DNA of 64,000 nt from positions 186,001 through 250,000 of the forward strand of contig NZ_QGNY01000004.1 of NCBI RefSeq assembly GCF_003173575.1, given 5' to 3'. A model generated the notes under the pieces. The model ran no database searches. It saw nothing but the letters and a program-made list of their open reading frames with translations, and had not been told where the DNA came from. Below, piece after piece: positions 51,940-61,195 of this stretch. The position numbers and the translations under genes are program-made. How positions within the stretch are numbered: position 1 is the first letter of the stretch; every line of letters starts with the position of its first letter. Origin of the DNA: Pedobacter paludis. GTDB taxonomy: Bacteria; Bacteroidota; Bacteroidia; Sphingobacteriales; Sphingobacteriaceae.

Positions 51940-53919
51940 TTAAAATTTCATTTTTTGAATTCTAACAGCATTTAAAATGGCTAAAAAGGCAACTCCCACA
52001 TCAGCAAAAACGGCTTCCCACATGGTTGCAATACCTCCAGCGCCCAAAATTAGAACCAATGCCTTAACAGCAAAAGCCAATACAATATTCTGAATAACCA
52101 CGTTCTTTGTAGCCTTACCAATTTTAATCGCAGTTGCAATTTTCGAAGGTTGATCGGTTTGAATGACCACATCTGCTGTTTCAATGGCAGCATCGCTACC
52201 CATGGCCCCCATAGCAATTCCAATATCGCTAATGGCCAAAACCGGAGTATCATTAATCCCATCTCCAACGAAAGCAACAATTTTGGTTTTGTCTTTCTTA
52301 ATTTCTTCGAGCTTTGCAACTTTATCTTCAGGCAATAAATCGCCATAATAAGAATCGATCCTTAAAATACCTGCTACTTTTTTAACAATCGAAGCTTTAT
52401 CTCCGCTCAACATTACAACTTGCTTTACACCGTTTAAATGAAGTTGTTTAATCGCTTCAGCCGAATCTTCCTTAATTTCATCAGCAATTAAAACATAGCC
52501 GGCAAACTTTCCATCAATAGCAAGTACCACAATACTTTCTTCAATGTCTTTTATTTTTGAATCAAAATCTATTTTATATTTTTCTAAAAGCTTGACATTC
52601 CCAGCGAGAATCTCCTTACCATTAACAATTCCTTTTAAGCCCATTCCGGCTATTTCTTCAATATTTTCGGCAGGATGAATTTCTTTTTCACCTGCATATT
52701 CTACAATAGCTTTAGCAATTGGATGTGTAGACTTTGCCTCAACAGCAGTTAAGAAATTTAAAAATTCTTTTTCATCTATATTGCTTTCGACCTTTTGTAC
52801 CTTAAAAACACCTTTCGTAAGGGTTCCGGTTTTATCCATCACCACGGTATTAAGCTTGGTAATTAAATCTAAAAAGTTAGATCCCTTAAATAGAATTCCG
52901 TTGGCCGATGCGGCGCCGATACCTCCGAAATAACCTAAGGGAATAGAAATTACCAATGCACATGGACAAGAAATAACCAAAAAAACCAGCGAACGATAAA
53001 GCCAGGTCTGAAAATTATAATCACTTCCCAAAATTAAAATGGGAATGGTTACCAAAGCCAAGGCTAAAAAGAAAACAATCGGTGTATAAATTTTCGCAAA
53101 CTTGCGTATAAACAGTTCGGTTTTTGCTTTTCGGGTGGTAGCATTCTGAACCATTTCTAAAATACGAGATAAAGCACTATCTGCAAAAGCCTTTGTTACC
53201 TTAATTTCGATAACCTTATCCAAATTTAGCATTCCAGCCAAAACGGTTTCGCCTTTATTAATGGTTTTAGGTTTGCTTTCTCCAGTTAGCGCAGCCGTAT
53301 TGAAACTGCTTTTTTCAGCAATCAGTTCTCCATCCAATGGAATTTTCTCTCCAGCTTTAATTTGGATGGTTTCTCCAATTTCTACGGCTTCGGGTTTTAC
53401 GGTTTCATATTTGCCTTTCCTAAAAACATTCGCAATATCGGCCCTTACATCAAGCAAGGCTTTGATATTTCGTTTTGCCCGGTTAACCGCTACCATTTGG
53501 AAAAGCTCACCAATGGTATAGAAAAGCATAACCGTAACCCCTTCTGGATATTGCCCGATGCAAAATGCGCCAATTGTAGCGATAGACATTAAAGAAAATT
53601 CCGTGAAAAAATCTTTTGCCTTAAAGGTTTCCCAAACCTCCTGCAAAACGGGAATACCAACGGGTAAATAGGCAATTATGTACCAATATGGTCTTACTAG
53701 CGCAAAGGCTTCAACCTTGAAAATATTATCAAAAGCAATTCCAATAAGCAACATGGTAAACGTAACAAGCGCTGGCAAATAGGTTTTAAATGCCGAAGGA
53801 TCTCCGCCATGATTATGGTCGTGTTCTTCGCCCTCTTCATGGCTATGAGAATGGATGTGCTCTTTTTCAGCGTGTTTTTTAATACAGCAACTATCTTCTT
53901 TATCGTGGGTATGATTCAT
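51940..53919 (-). CDS. Zn/Cd/Co-type P1B ATPase
   Basis: A 659-aa heavy-metal exporter of the ZntA/CadA type. The N-terminus, instead of a CxxC ferredoxin-like domain, is a His/Cys-rich stretch of about 38 residues (CCIKKHAEKEHIHSHSH and EHDHNHGG). Then come membrane helices, the actuator motif TGES, the metal-site CPC at 318-320 in helix 6, the phosphorylated Asp362 in DKTGTLTKG, HPIAKAIVEYA and the hinge GDGINDTPVLA. It pumps divalent metal out of the cytoplasm. No MerR- or ArsR-type regulator is adjacent. Confidence 0.94.
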   Translation of the reverse strand: MNHTHDKEDSCCIKKHAEKEHIHSHSHEEGEEHDHNHGGDPSAFKTYLPALVTFTMLLIGIAFDNIFKVEAFALVRPYWYIIAYLPVGIPVLQEVWETFKAKDFFTEFSLMSIATIGAFCIGQYPEGVTVMLFYTIGELFQMVAVNRAKRNIKALLDVRADIANVFRKGKYETVKPEAVEIGETIQIKAGEKIPLDGELIAEKSSFNTAALTGESKPKTINKGETVLAGMLNLDKVIEIKVTKAFADSALSRILEMVQNATTRKAKTELFIRKFAKIYTPIVFFLALALVTIPILILGSDYNFQTWLYRSLVFLVISCPCALVISIPLGYFGGIGAASANGILFKGSNFLDLITKLNTVVMDKTGTLTKGVFKVQKVESNIDEKEFLNFLTAVEAKSTHPIAKAIVEYAGEKEIHPAENIEEIAGMGLKGIVNGKEILAGNVKLLEKYKIDFDSKIKDIEESIVVLAIDGKFAGYVLIADEIKEDSAEAIKQLHLNGVKQVVMLSGDKASIVKKVAGILRIDSYYGDLLPEDKVAKLEEIKKDKTKIVAFVGDGINDTPVLAISDIGIAMGAMGSDAAIETADVVIQTDQPSKIATAIKIGKATKNVVIQNIVLAFAVKALVLILGAGGIATMWEAVFADVGVAFLAILNAVRIQKMKF

Positions 53920-54494
53920 TTAAAAATTATTTTTATTGAAAAGCACTAACAGCATCTTTTCGGTTTCTTTTTTCCTGCCATCGTTTCAAGCCCTCACCCG
54001 ATGAATAATCGGGAGCCCGGATTTTCCACTTTGTCGGACTTGGGTGGCGCAAATAGCAGCACTATCAAAAGTTAATAAACCCGACAAAAGCGATATCCTT
54101 TTTGTTTCAATGCCTCAAAACGAATCTAGCAAAGCAATAACAAAAGGGTAAAGCGTATGGCGGGACTTCCTAATGCTATGAAATACTGAACGTTCTATTC
54201 CAAAACCTGTATTGGTAAACATGCAATATTTCAAATTTAGCAATTATTCTTAATCATTCTTAATAGCGATTTTTTTAATAGGTACACAATAAATAATGTT
54301 AAAAAATGTTAATAGTGTATAAGATTTAAAAATCATGAAGTCTATCAAAACCCTATTCTCGCCATCTGAATTTATAAGACGGCTTGGCTTAGCTAAAATT
54401 TATTACTGGTTCTATAAGTAATATTTCTAATATATTGTTTCAGTATCAATTAGTATTTCATAAATTTCGCTATTAAAACTAACTTATTAAGCGA
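53920..54494. repeat. Gene-free region with dispersed repeats
   Basis: A diverged GTCGGACTTGGGTGGC at 54033-54048 follows CCCTCACCCGATGAATAATC. A second element (54079-54165) has AAACCCGACAAAAGCGATAT, then CCTTTTTGTTTC and later GTATGGCGGGACTTCC; it matches 63448-63590 in outline. A 28-codon ORF lies at 54335-54421. The promoter for the M13 peptidase is not obvious. Confidence 0.6.
54335..54421 (+). other. Candidate 28-codon small ORF
   Basis: ATG to TAA encodes a basic, aromatic-rich peptide with SPSEFIRRLGLAKIYYWFYK at its end. Its composition looks protein-like, but I know no family and see no clear ribosome site. It may be a micropeptide or chance. Confidence 0.3.
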
Positions 54495-56531
54495 ATGAAA
54501 TACCAAAATTTGAAAAGATATTTTGCTGCACTCGGTATTGTTGCTGCAAGCTTTTCAGCAAATGCACAAGTACCAAAAAAATTCATTGATCCTGCAAACA
54601 TGGATCTCTCCGTAAAACCCGGTGATGATTTCTATCAATACGCCAGCGGAAACTGGGTAAAAAACAATCCTGTACCAGCTAAAGAAACTCGTTGGGGAAG
54701 TTTTAATGAGTTACGCGATTTCAATATTAATGCTGTAAAAACATTGGTAGAAGAAGCTGCTGCCGATAAATCTGCACCGGCAGGTTCTGTTAAGCGCAGA
54801 GTTGGCGATTTTTACCGTGCGGCTATGGATAGTGTAACCATAGAAAAACTTGGATATACGCCTATTAAAGCCGACCTCGAAAAAATTAAACAAATTAAGG
54901 ATATTCCGGGTGTTTTAGACCAAGTAGCTTACATGCGCATCAACGGTATAGGTGGCGGTATGTTTGGTATTGGCGTTGGGCAAGATCGTAAAAACGTTAA
55001 CAAGTACATGGTTAACATCAGTCAAGGTGGTACAACTTTGCCTGATCGTGATTATTATTTGAAAGACGATACCCGTAGCGTTAAAATTCGAGAAGCGTAC
55101 AATACTTACATGACTACGCTTTTTACCTTAACAGGAAGTACACCAGATGTTGCTAAACAAAAAGCTGAAACGGTTTTTAAAATCGAGAAAGCTTTTGCGG
55201 AAGCACAGATGAGCCGTTTAGAAATGCGTGATCCATACGCTACTTACAACAAACTTACTGTTGCAGAGCTCAATAAAAAGACACCGGATATTAATTGGTC
55301 AACTTATTTGCCTAAATTTAAAATTAATGGGCAAGATACGGTGCTGGTATCATCGCCAAAATTTATGGCGAGTTTGGATGGTATGTTAAAATCAGTTTCT
55401 GTTGCCGACTGGAAAACTTATTTAGAGTGGAACTTAATTAAAAGTGCATCTTCTAACCTTAGCTCTCCTTTTGTAAAAGCAAGTTTTGCATTTAACCAAG
55501 CACAAACCGGCCAAAAAGTGCAAACACCACGTTGGCAAAGGATGTCGTCATTAACTGATGGCACCATTGGCGAATTACTTGGACAGCTTTACGTAGCTAA
55601 ATATTTTAAGCCTGAAGCAAAAGCCCGCATGAACCAAATGATCGTTAATTTGCGCAAAGCGTTTGAAATTAGAATTAATGGTTTAGAATGGATGAGCGCC
55701 GAAACAAAACAAAAAGCATTGGCAAAACTTCATGCGTTTACACCAAAGGTAGGTTATCCGGAAAAATGGAGAAATTATGATGGCTTAACCATTACGCCAA
55801 CAACTTATTTCCAAAATTTACGTAATGCAAGTGTTTGGGGATATAATGAAAGCGTTAGTCAATTGGGCAAACCGGTAGATCGTACACGTTTCGGAATGAC
55901 TCCTCCAACAGTTAACGCTTATTATAGCCCTACGTTAAACGAAATTGTTTTCCCTGCCGGAATTTTACAGTTCCCGTTTTTTGATCCAAATGCTGATGAT
56001 GCAGTAAATTATGGTGGAATTGGTGCAGTTATCGGTCATGAAATGAGCCATGGATTTGATGATAGCGGAAGCCAATATGATGCAGCAGGTAACTTAAAAA
56101 ACTGGTGGACAGCAGAAGATAAAGCAAAATTTGATGCTAAAACAAAAGCTTTGGGCGAGCAATTTGATGCTTATACTGTTCTGGATACTGTTCATGTTAT
56201 TGGTAAATTAACCATGGGCGAAAATATTGGAGATTTAGGCGGTTTGAATGCGGCTTATACTGCTTTTAAAATGACTAAGGAAGGCCAAAGCAATGAGAAA
56301 ATTGATGGATTTACTCCAGATCAACGTTTCTTTCTGGCTTGGGCACAGGTTTGGAGAGGTAATATTTTACCCGAAAGTGCTGCACAATTAATTAAAACCG
56401 ATCCACATTCTCCTGGTCCGTACCGTACAATTGGTGCACCAGTTAATATGGATGCTTGGTATAAGGCCTTTGATGTTAAACCTGGCGACAAGTTATATAA
56501 AAAGCCAGAAGACAGAATAAGAATGTGGTAA
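54495..56531 (+). CDS. Exported M13-family (neprilysin/PepO-like) zinc metallopeptidase
   Basis: A 678-aa protein with signal peptide ending SFSANAQ. The zinc site is HEMSH (His515, Glu516, His519) in IGHEMSHGFDDSG, with the third ligand Glu576 in GENIGDLGGL. NAYYSPTLNEIVFPAGILQ and the C-terminal CxxW-type end, here PEDRIRMW, are typical of the family. Such enzymes cut short peptides in the periplasm. It ends at a strong terminator. Confidence 0.95.
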   Translation: MKYQNLKRYFAALGIVAASFSANAQVPKKFIDPANMDLSVKPGDDFYQYASGNWVKNNPVPAKETRWGSFNELRDFNINAVKTLVEEAAADKSAPAGSVKRRVGDFYRAAMDSVTIEKLGYTPIKADLEKIKQIKDIPGVLDQVAYMRINGIGGGMFGIGVGQDRKNVNKYMVNISQGGTTLPDRDYYLKDDTRSVKIREAYNTYMTTLFTLTGSTPDVAKQKAETVFKIEKAFAEAQMSRLEMRDPYATYNKLTVAELNKKTPDINWSTYLPKFKINGQDTVLVSSPKFMASLDGMLKSVSVADWKTYLEWNLIKSASSNLSSPFVKASFAFNQAQTGQKVQTPRWQRMSSLTDGTIGELLGQLYVAKYFKPEAKARMNQMIVNLRKAFEIRINGLEWMSAETKQKALAKLHAFTPKVGYPEKWRNYDGLTITPTTYFQNLRNASVWGYNESVSQLGKPVDRTRFGMTPPTVNAYYSPTLNEIVFPAGILQFPFFDPNADDAVNYGGIGAVIGHEMSHGFDDSGSQYDAAGNLKNWWTAEDKAKFDAKTKALGEQFDAYTVLDTVHVIGKLTMGENIGDLGGLNAAYTAFKMTKEGQSNEKIDGFTPDQRFFLAWAQVWRGNILPESAAQLIKTDPHSPGPYRTIGAPVNMDAWYKAFDVKPGDKLYKKPEDRIRMW

Positions 56532-56584
56532 CTCCCATTGCCATTAGTACATTCATCCCAAGAGGAATATCAAACCTATATTAC

Positions 56585-56618
56585 AAACGTCCCGAATATT
56601 CGGGACGTTTTTTTTTAT
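56585..56618 (+). terminator. Terminator after the M13 peptidase
   Basis: Perfect palindrome AAACGTCCCGAAT / ATTCGGGACGTTT followed by a long T-run. Confidence 0.93.
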
Positions 56619-56648
56619 TCAAAAGATTCGGGTTGTTATTTATCATTC

Positions 56649-56656
56649 TATCTTTG
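56649..56656 (+). promoter_or_regulatory. -7 promoter element TATCTTTG
   Basis: Exact TAnnTTTG match 20 nt before the ATG at 56677; a TTG lies upstream but closer than the usual spacing. Confidence 0.5.
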
Positions 56657-56676
56657 AGCATTATATACAATACCTA

Positions 56677-57450
56677 ATGAAAAGTACAATCAAATCTTTT
56701 TCCGTTTTCATGTTTACTTTTTTATCATTTGCTTCGTTTGCACAGAACAAAATGGAAAGCATAGATGAACTGATTAATAAAACTGATCCGGCATGGCCGA
56801 TTGTAAAAAAGTGGGTAGATTCTGCCAAAAATAAAGTTGAAGTATTAGAACTAGATTCTGCAAAAGCTAAAGAAGCACTTTATAATGCTCAAGTAAGTAC
56901 ATATTCTACTTTGGGTGCGATAATTTATAATACAGGTGGAATAATGGTTGATAACGGCTGGATCAGAATTTTAGGCTCTGGCAGCACAAGACTAAACAGA
57001 AATGTAGCCGAGTGGAACAAAGGAAAAACCATTACCGAATATGGCGATAAACCCGGTTACCTGTTAGTTGCCGATGATGCTGTTGGAGGTTTTTTCGCCA
57101 TTAATTACGGCGCACTGGGCAAGGATATAAAAAATGTTTATTATTTGGCACCCAATAGTTTAAACTGGGAATCGCTTGGTGCAGGCTACGGAGAATTTAT
57201 TCTATTCTGTTTTGATAGTGATCTTTCTAATTTTTACAAAGGATTGAGATGGTCTAGCTGGAATCAGTTTATCGCAAATTTAGATGGCAATAAATCTTAC
57301 AGCTTCCGCCCCTATTTATGGGCTAAGGAAGGTATAGATATTGAAAAATGCACCAGAAAATTAGTAACCGTGGAAGAGCTTTTTAAATTTAATATGGCCA
57401 AGCAAAAAGAATTACAGGCAAATTCATTAACTGAGAAGAAAGAGAATTAA
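56677..57450 (+). CDS. Exported DUF2625 protein
   Basis: A 257-aa protein with signal peptide MKSTIKSFSVFMFTFLSFAS ending FAQ. The DUF2625 region covers most of it: GWIRILGSGSTRLNRNVAEW, LLVADDAVGGFFAINYGALG, WESLGAGYGEFILFCF and YKGLRWSSWNQFIANLDG. Function unknown; E. coli relatives are cytoplasmic, so the signal peptide is a Bacteroidota variation. Confidence 0.88.
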   Translation: MKSTIKSFSVFMFTFLSFASFAQNKMESIDELINKTDPAWPIVKKWVDSAKNKVEVLELDSAKAKEALYNAQVSTYSTLGAIIYNTGGIMVDNGWIRILGSGSTRLNRNVAEWNKGKTITEYGDKPGYLLVADDAVGGFFAINYGALGKDIKNVYYLAPNSLNWESLGAGYGEFILFCFDSDLSNFYKGLRWSSWNQFIANLDGNKSYSFRPYLWAKEGIDIEKCTRKLVTVEELFKFNMAKQKELQANSLTEKKEN

Positions 57451-57474
57451 ATATCAACGTAAAAGCTGTTATAA

Positions 57475-57813
57475 CTAAAGATATTTAGCCTGTACTTTTT
57501 TGGGCAATTTTGCTAAAACCAGTGCCCTAGAATCTGCCACTCTGCTTTTCAATTCCTTATCATTTAAAACATCCAAATTTTGGAACTGTACCCACTGGCG
57601 TTTGGCTAAATGATAAGCCTGTGCTATTCCATCTCTCGCCGTTAAAGCATCAAAATCATCTGGATTGCATTTTATAGAAAAACTACTTCCTTCTTCTATT
57701 GCGATAATAACATAGATTTTTTCTTCGATCATGAAACATAAATGATCCCATTTCATGCCTTCAGTTGTACCGGGCAAACTCAAACAATATTCTCTGAAAG
57801 ATTCTATATCCAT
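57475..57813 (-). CDS. MmcQ/YjbR-family protein
   Basis: A 112-aa MmcQ/YjbR-like protein of the double-wing type: MDIESFREYCLSLPGTTEGM, KWDHLCFMIEEKIYVIIA, SIKCNPDDFDALTARDGIAQ and HLAKRQWVQF. The fold is thought to bind DNA or act in a related regulatory role. Nine perfect CCCTAAA units (minus-strand reading) end 7 nt before its start codon, so its leader is a simple tandem repeat. Confidence 0.9.
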   Translation of the reverse strand: MDIESFREYCLSLPGTTEGMKWDHLCFMIEEKIYVIIAIEEGSSFSIKCNPDDFDALTARDGIAQAYHLAKRQWVQFQNLDVLNDKELKSRVADSRALVLAKLPKKVQAKYL

Positions 57814-57820
57814 TTTAAGG

Positions 57821-57883
57821 TTTAGGGTTTAGGGTTTAGGGTTTAGGGTTTAGGGTTTAGGGTTTAGGGTTTAGGGTTTAGGG
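57821..57883. repeat. Nine perfect TTTAGGG heptamers
   Basis: Sixty-three bases of exact TTTAGGG repeat, read CCCTAAA on the strand of the MmcQ/YjbR gene and forming its 5' leader. An imperfect half unit (TTAAGG) adjoins it at 57815. Confidence 0.98.
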
Positions 57884-57991
57884 TAAACGAATACGAATTT
57901 CACTATGTTTGTATTCTGTTACGAAAATAGCAATTCTGTACAAAAATCTTGAAAATCTTATAATCCTTTAATCCTGGTCAAAATCCTGCTC

Positions 57992-58663
57992 ATGAATATT
58001 ATTACCCCTACCGCAGATGGTTCTAACACACTTTACAACGAAGCCATTGGCGAACATTATCACAGCAAACACGGCGCTTTGCAAGAAAGTAAACACGTTT
58101 TTATTGATGCAGGGTTAAAATTTTCCAGTGCAGGGAAATCAGAAATTTCGGTTCTGGAAATTGGTTTTGGAACAGGTTTGAACTTTATTTTAAGCTATGA
58201 ATATTGTACGGAAAACAGCGTAAAATTAGATTATACCAGTATAGAGGCTTTTCCACTTACCAAAGAAGTTATCGAGCAAATAGGTTACCAAGCTTATGTT
58301 CCAAAAAAAATATGGACAAGTTTTATTGAAAATTATGATGGAGCACTAAAAGCTGAACAAAATTTATCGCCACTTTGTGACCTCGAAATTCCGCATAACA
58401 CGCTGGCAGAATTCACCTCTACCAAAAAATTTGATTTAATTTATTACGATGCTTTTTCTGTACAACATCAACCGGAAATGTGGAGCGATGAAATTATAAG
58501 TCATGCTTGTAGCTTTTTAAAACCAGGCGGAACATTTGTTACCTATGCTATAACCGGAAAGTTAAAAAGGGCTGTTAAAGCAAATGGTTTCACTATTGAA
58601 AAATTACCTGGCGCACCAGGAAAAAGAGAAATGCTGAGAGCCATTAAAACAGAGTATAGATAA
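57992..58663 (+). CDS. mnmD: tRNA 5-methylaminomethyl-2-thiouridine methyltransferase
   Basis: A 223-aa SAM-dependent methyltransferase equal to the N-terminal half of E. coli MnmC, without the FAD-dependent half. SAM motif SVLEIGFGTGLNFILSYEYC, acidic motif FDLIYYDAFSVQHQPEMW and the C-terminal KPGGTFVTYAITGKLKRAVK with GKREMLRA are typical. It methylates nm5s2U at position 34 of tRNAs for Lys, Glu and Gln. A stand-alone form is usual outside Proteobacteria. Confidence 0.93.
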   Translation: MNIITPTADGSNTLYNEAIGEHYHSKHGALQESKHVFIDAGLKFSSAGKSEISVLEIGFGTGLNFILSYEYCTENSVKLDYTSIEAFPLTKEVIEQIGYQAYVPKKIWTSFIENYDGALKAEQNLSPLCDLEIPHNTLAEFTSTKKFDLIYYDAFSVQHQPEMWSDEIISHACSFLKPGGTFVTYAITGKLKRAVKANGFTIEKLPGAPGKREMLRAIKTEYR

Positions 58664-58738
58664 TTTTTACACAATCCCGACCGCCTAGAAAAACCTAGCG
58701 CTACCAATTTTGTTAGTTTTATATTAACAATTCATATC

Positions 58739-59686
58739 ATGGAAAAAAGAATTTTAGGAAAATCGGATTTGAGTATTGCGCCCGTTGTATTTGGAGGAAA
58801 TGTTTTTGGATGGACAATAGATGAGCAAAAATCGTTCGAAATATTAGATCATTTTGTTGAAAGCGGTTTTAATTTTATTGATACTGCTGATGTTTACTCG
58901 CGTTGGAAACCGGGAAACGAAGGAGGAGAATCTGAAAAGATTATCGGCAACTGGCTTCAAAAACACAATAAGCGCCAGGATGTTATTATCGCCACGAAAG
59001 TTGGTTCTGACATGGGTTCTGGCAAATCACTCAAAAAAGATTACATTATAAACGAAGTTGAACATTCGCTTACCCGCTTAAAAACAGATTATATAGATCT
59101 TTATTTTTCTCATTTTGATGATGAGGCTACTCCAGTTGAAGAAACTCTGGGCGCTTACGAAACCCTAATTAAAGAAGGAAAAGTGAGATGGATTGGCGCT
59201 TCGAATTTTTCGGCAGATCGTTTAAAAGAATCTTTAATTTTTTCAAATGAGCATAATCTTCCGCGTTATGAAGTTTACCAACCCGGCTACAATTTATTTG
59301 ATCGCGAGGAATTTGAGCAAGAGCACGAAAAAATCTGTTTAGAACATGGCTTAGGCGTAATTACCTATTATTCTTTAGCAAGTGGTTTCTTAACGGGAAA
59401 ATATCGCAGTGAAGACGATTTAAAGAAAAGCCAACGTGGTGGTGGCGTAAAAAAATATTTAAACGAACGGGGTTTTAGGATTTTGGATGCCTTGGATAAA
59501 GTTGCTGAAAAACATAATGTAGAACTGGCATCCGTAGCTTTGGGCTGGTTAATCAACCATCCATCTATCACAGCTCCTATTGCCAGTGTTACAGATTTAA
59601 GTCAATTAAAATCGTTTACCGAAGCCGCTAATTTAAAATTATCTCCAGAGGATATTTCACTTTTAGATAAAGCTAGCATCTATTAG
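58739..59686 (+). CDS. Aldo/keto reductase
   Basis: A 315-aa (alpha/beta)8 NADPH oxidoreductase of the YajO/Tas-like type. The tetrad is visible as Asp and Tyr in FIDTADVYSRW, Lys in VIIATKVGSDMG, and His in YIDLYFSHFDD. Late marks are GLGVITYYSLASGFLTGKYR and ASVTDLSQLKSFTEA. Substrate unknown; carbonyl detoxification is usual for this type. It ends at a terminator. Confidence 0.93.
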   Translation: MEKRILGKSDLSIAPVVFGGNVFGWTIDEQKSFEILDHFVESGFNFIDTADVYSRWKPGNEGGESEKIIGNWLQKHNKRQDVIIATKVGSDMGSGKSLKKDYIINEVEHSLTRLKTDYIDLYFSHFDDEATPVEETLGAYETLIKEGKVRWIGASNFSADRLKESLIFSNEHNLPRYEVYQPGYNLFDREEFEQEHEKICLEHGLGVITYYSLASGFLTGKYRSEDDLKKSQRGGGVKKYLNERGFRILDALDKVAEKHNVELASVALGWLINHPSITAPIASVTDLSQLKSFTEAANLKLSPEDISLLDKASIY

Positions 59687-59704
59687 AAATAAACTATTAT
59701 ATTT

Positions 59705-59742
59705 AAATGCCCGATTAATGAAACAATTAATCGGGCATTTTG
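59705..59742 (+). terminator. Terminator after aldo/keto reductase
   Basis: Fifteen-base perfect stem AAATGCCCGATTAAT / ATTAATCGGGCATTT, loop GAAACA, then TTTTG. Confidence 0.9.
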
Positions 59743-59764
59743 TATTAAACAGGATTTAAATTTT

Positions 59765-60874
59765 ATGAAAGAGAAACTATCTTTTCTGCCCAAGCTTGCA
59801 CTTGTTCTATTCTGTTTAATTAGTTTAACCTATATTGCCATTTTAGGGCAGTCGCTATTAGCGCCCTTGCTTTTCTCTTTTTTAATGGCAATTTTATTAC
59901 TTCCGGTAGGTAATTTTTTAGAACATCGATTAAAATTTAAGCGGAGCCTATCTACATTGGTTTCTGTTGTATTGATGATTCTTGGAATTGGTGGGATTAT
60001 TTATTTCTTCGGAAACCAGCTCAGTTCCCTTTGGGCAGATTGGCCTCTATTAAAAGACAAGGCAAATGTATCGTACCACGAACTCCAAAAATGGATTTCT
60101 CATACCTTCGGGGTTAATACTCAAAAACAGCTGGATTATTTAAATGATAGTACTGAAAAAGCTTTGGCAACAAGCGCAGCAATTGTAGCTACAACCTTGG
60201 CTACACTATCATCAACCCTTCTTTTTTTAGGTTTTACGCTGTTATTTACATTCTTTATTTTAAATTATCGTAGGGTTTTATTCACTTTTTTAACTTCTGT
60301 TTTTAAAGAGGAGCATAAAGAAAAAGTAACAGAAATTGTTAGTCAGATTCAATACATTATAAAAAAATACATTATTGGCTTGTTTTTGCAAATGTTAATT
60401 GTTACGGTCTTAATGATATCAATACTGAGTTTATTGGGTGTTAAGTATGCAGTTCTTCTTGGTTTGGTGGCAGGTATTTTTAATGTTGTGCCTTATCTTG
60501 GAATATTTTTCGCTTTGCTGATGAGCTGTTTAATTACGTTTGCAACTGCCGGCGCAGGAAAAGTTTTATTGGTTTTAGTTGCATTTGTGGGTGTTCATGC
60601 TGTTGATGGAAATATTCTTATGCCTTTAGTTGTGGGCTCTAAAGTAAAAATAAATGCACTTTTTGCTTTTATTGGCATTGTAGTGGGTGAAATGATTTGG
60701 GGCATCTCCGGTATGTTTTTATGTATCCCTTATTTGGCTATGTTAAAGATTATTTTCGACCGTGTAGATACACTGAAACCCTGGGGAATTTTAATGGGCG
60801 AAGAACATAAACCGGATAAAAAGAAACGTGTATATCGAATTACTAAAAAGATTAAATTAGAGGAAAAAGATTAA
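59765..60874 (+). CDS. AI-2E-type transporter (PerM/YdiK family)
   Basis: A 369-aa membrane protein with about eight helices of the AI-2E exporter/PerM type: TM pairs at the start, the long region around LWADWPLLKDKANVSYHELQ, the hydrophobic LLFLGFTLLFTFFILNYRRV, and a C-terminal VAGIFNVVPYLGIFFALL and VGEMIWGISGMFLCIPYLAM. Members transport AI-2 in some bacteria and ions in others. It is probably the first gene of a small operon, since the next gene starts 2 nt after. Confidence 0.88.
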   Translation: MKEKLSFLPKLALVLFCLISLTYIAILGQSLLAPLLFSFLMAILLLPVGNFLEHRLKFKRSLSTLVSVVLMILGIGGIIYFFGNQLSSLWADWPLLKDKANVSYHELQKWISHTFGVNTQKQLDYLNDSTEKALATSAAIVATTLATLSSTLLFLGFTLLFTFFILNYRRVLFTFLTSVFKEEHKEKVTEIVSQIQYIIKKYIIGLFLQMLIVTVLMISILSLLGVKYAVLLGLVAGIFNVVPYLGIFFALLMSCLITFATAGAGKVLLVLVAFVGVHAVDGNILMPLVVGSKVKINALFAFIGIVVGEMIWGISGMFLCIPYLAMLKIIFDRVDTLKPWGILMGEEHKPDKKKRVYRITKKIKLEEKD

Positions 60875-60875
60875 C

Positions 60876-61172
60876 ATGCCTGAAAATCGATCGCCACATA
60901 TTTTAAGTACTTCAGCCAATTTATTAGGAATATGTTTTATTGTTCTTACTTCTTTAAGAAAGCTTAACTTAACAGATGGCTCTTTAATTGACGAGTTTGC
61001 TGTGGCGGCCGTTATGTTTTTTATGACGAGTTGCATCCTATCTTTTATATCGATGCGGAGAGAAAGAACTTCAAGTCAGCGATTAGAAAAATTTGCAGAT
61101 TTCGTGTTTTTGTCTGGATTAGTGGTACTTTTCGTAGCTACAATTTTAATTGCTTTTAATTTGATCAAGTAA
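60876..61172 (+). CDS. Small membrane protein
   Basis: A 98-aa protein with three predicted transmembrane helices (about 8-22, 40-58 and 75-95). It starts 2 nt after the transporter gene. A region such as SMRRERTSSQRLEKFADF forms a cytoplasmic loop. No family recognised. Confidence 0.7.
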   Translation: MPENRSPHILSTSANLLGICFIVLTSLRKLNLTDGSLIDEFAVAAVMFFMTSCILSFISMRRERTSSQRLEKFADFVFLSGLVVLFVATILIAFNLIK

Positions 61173-61195
61173 GGCTCAAATAATTTAAAACAAAG

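Noticed and set aside
57821..57883. A chromosome end (telomere)
   Set aside because: Genes continue on both sides; it is an internal tract.
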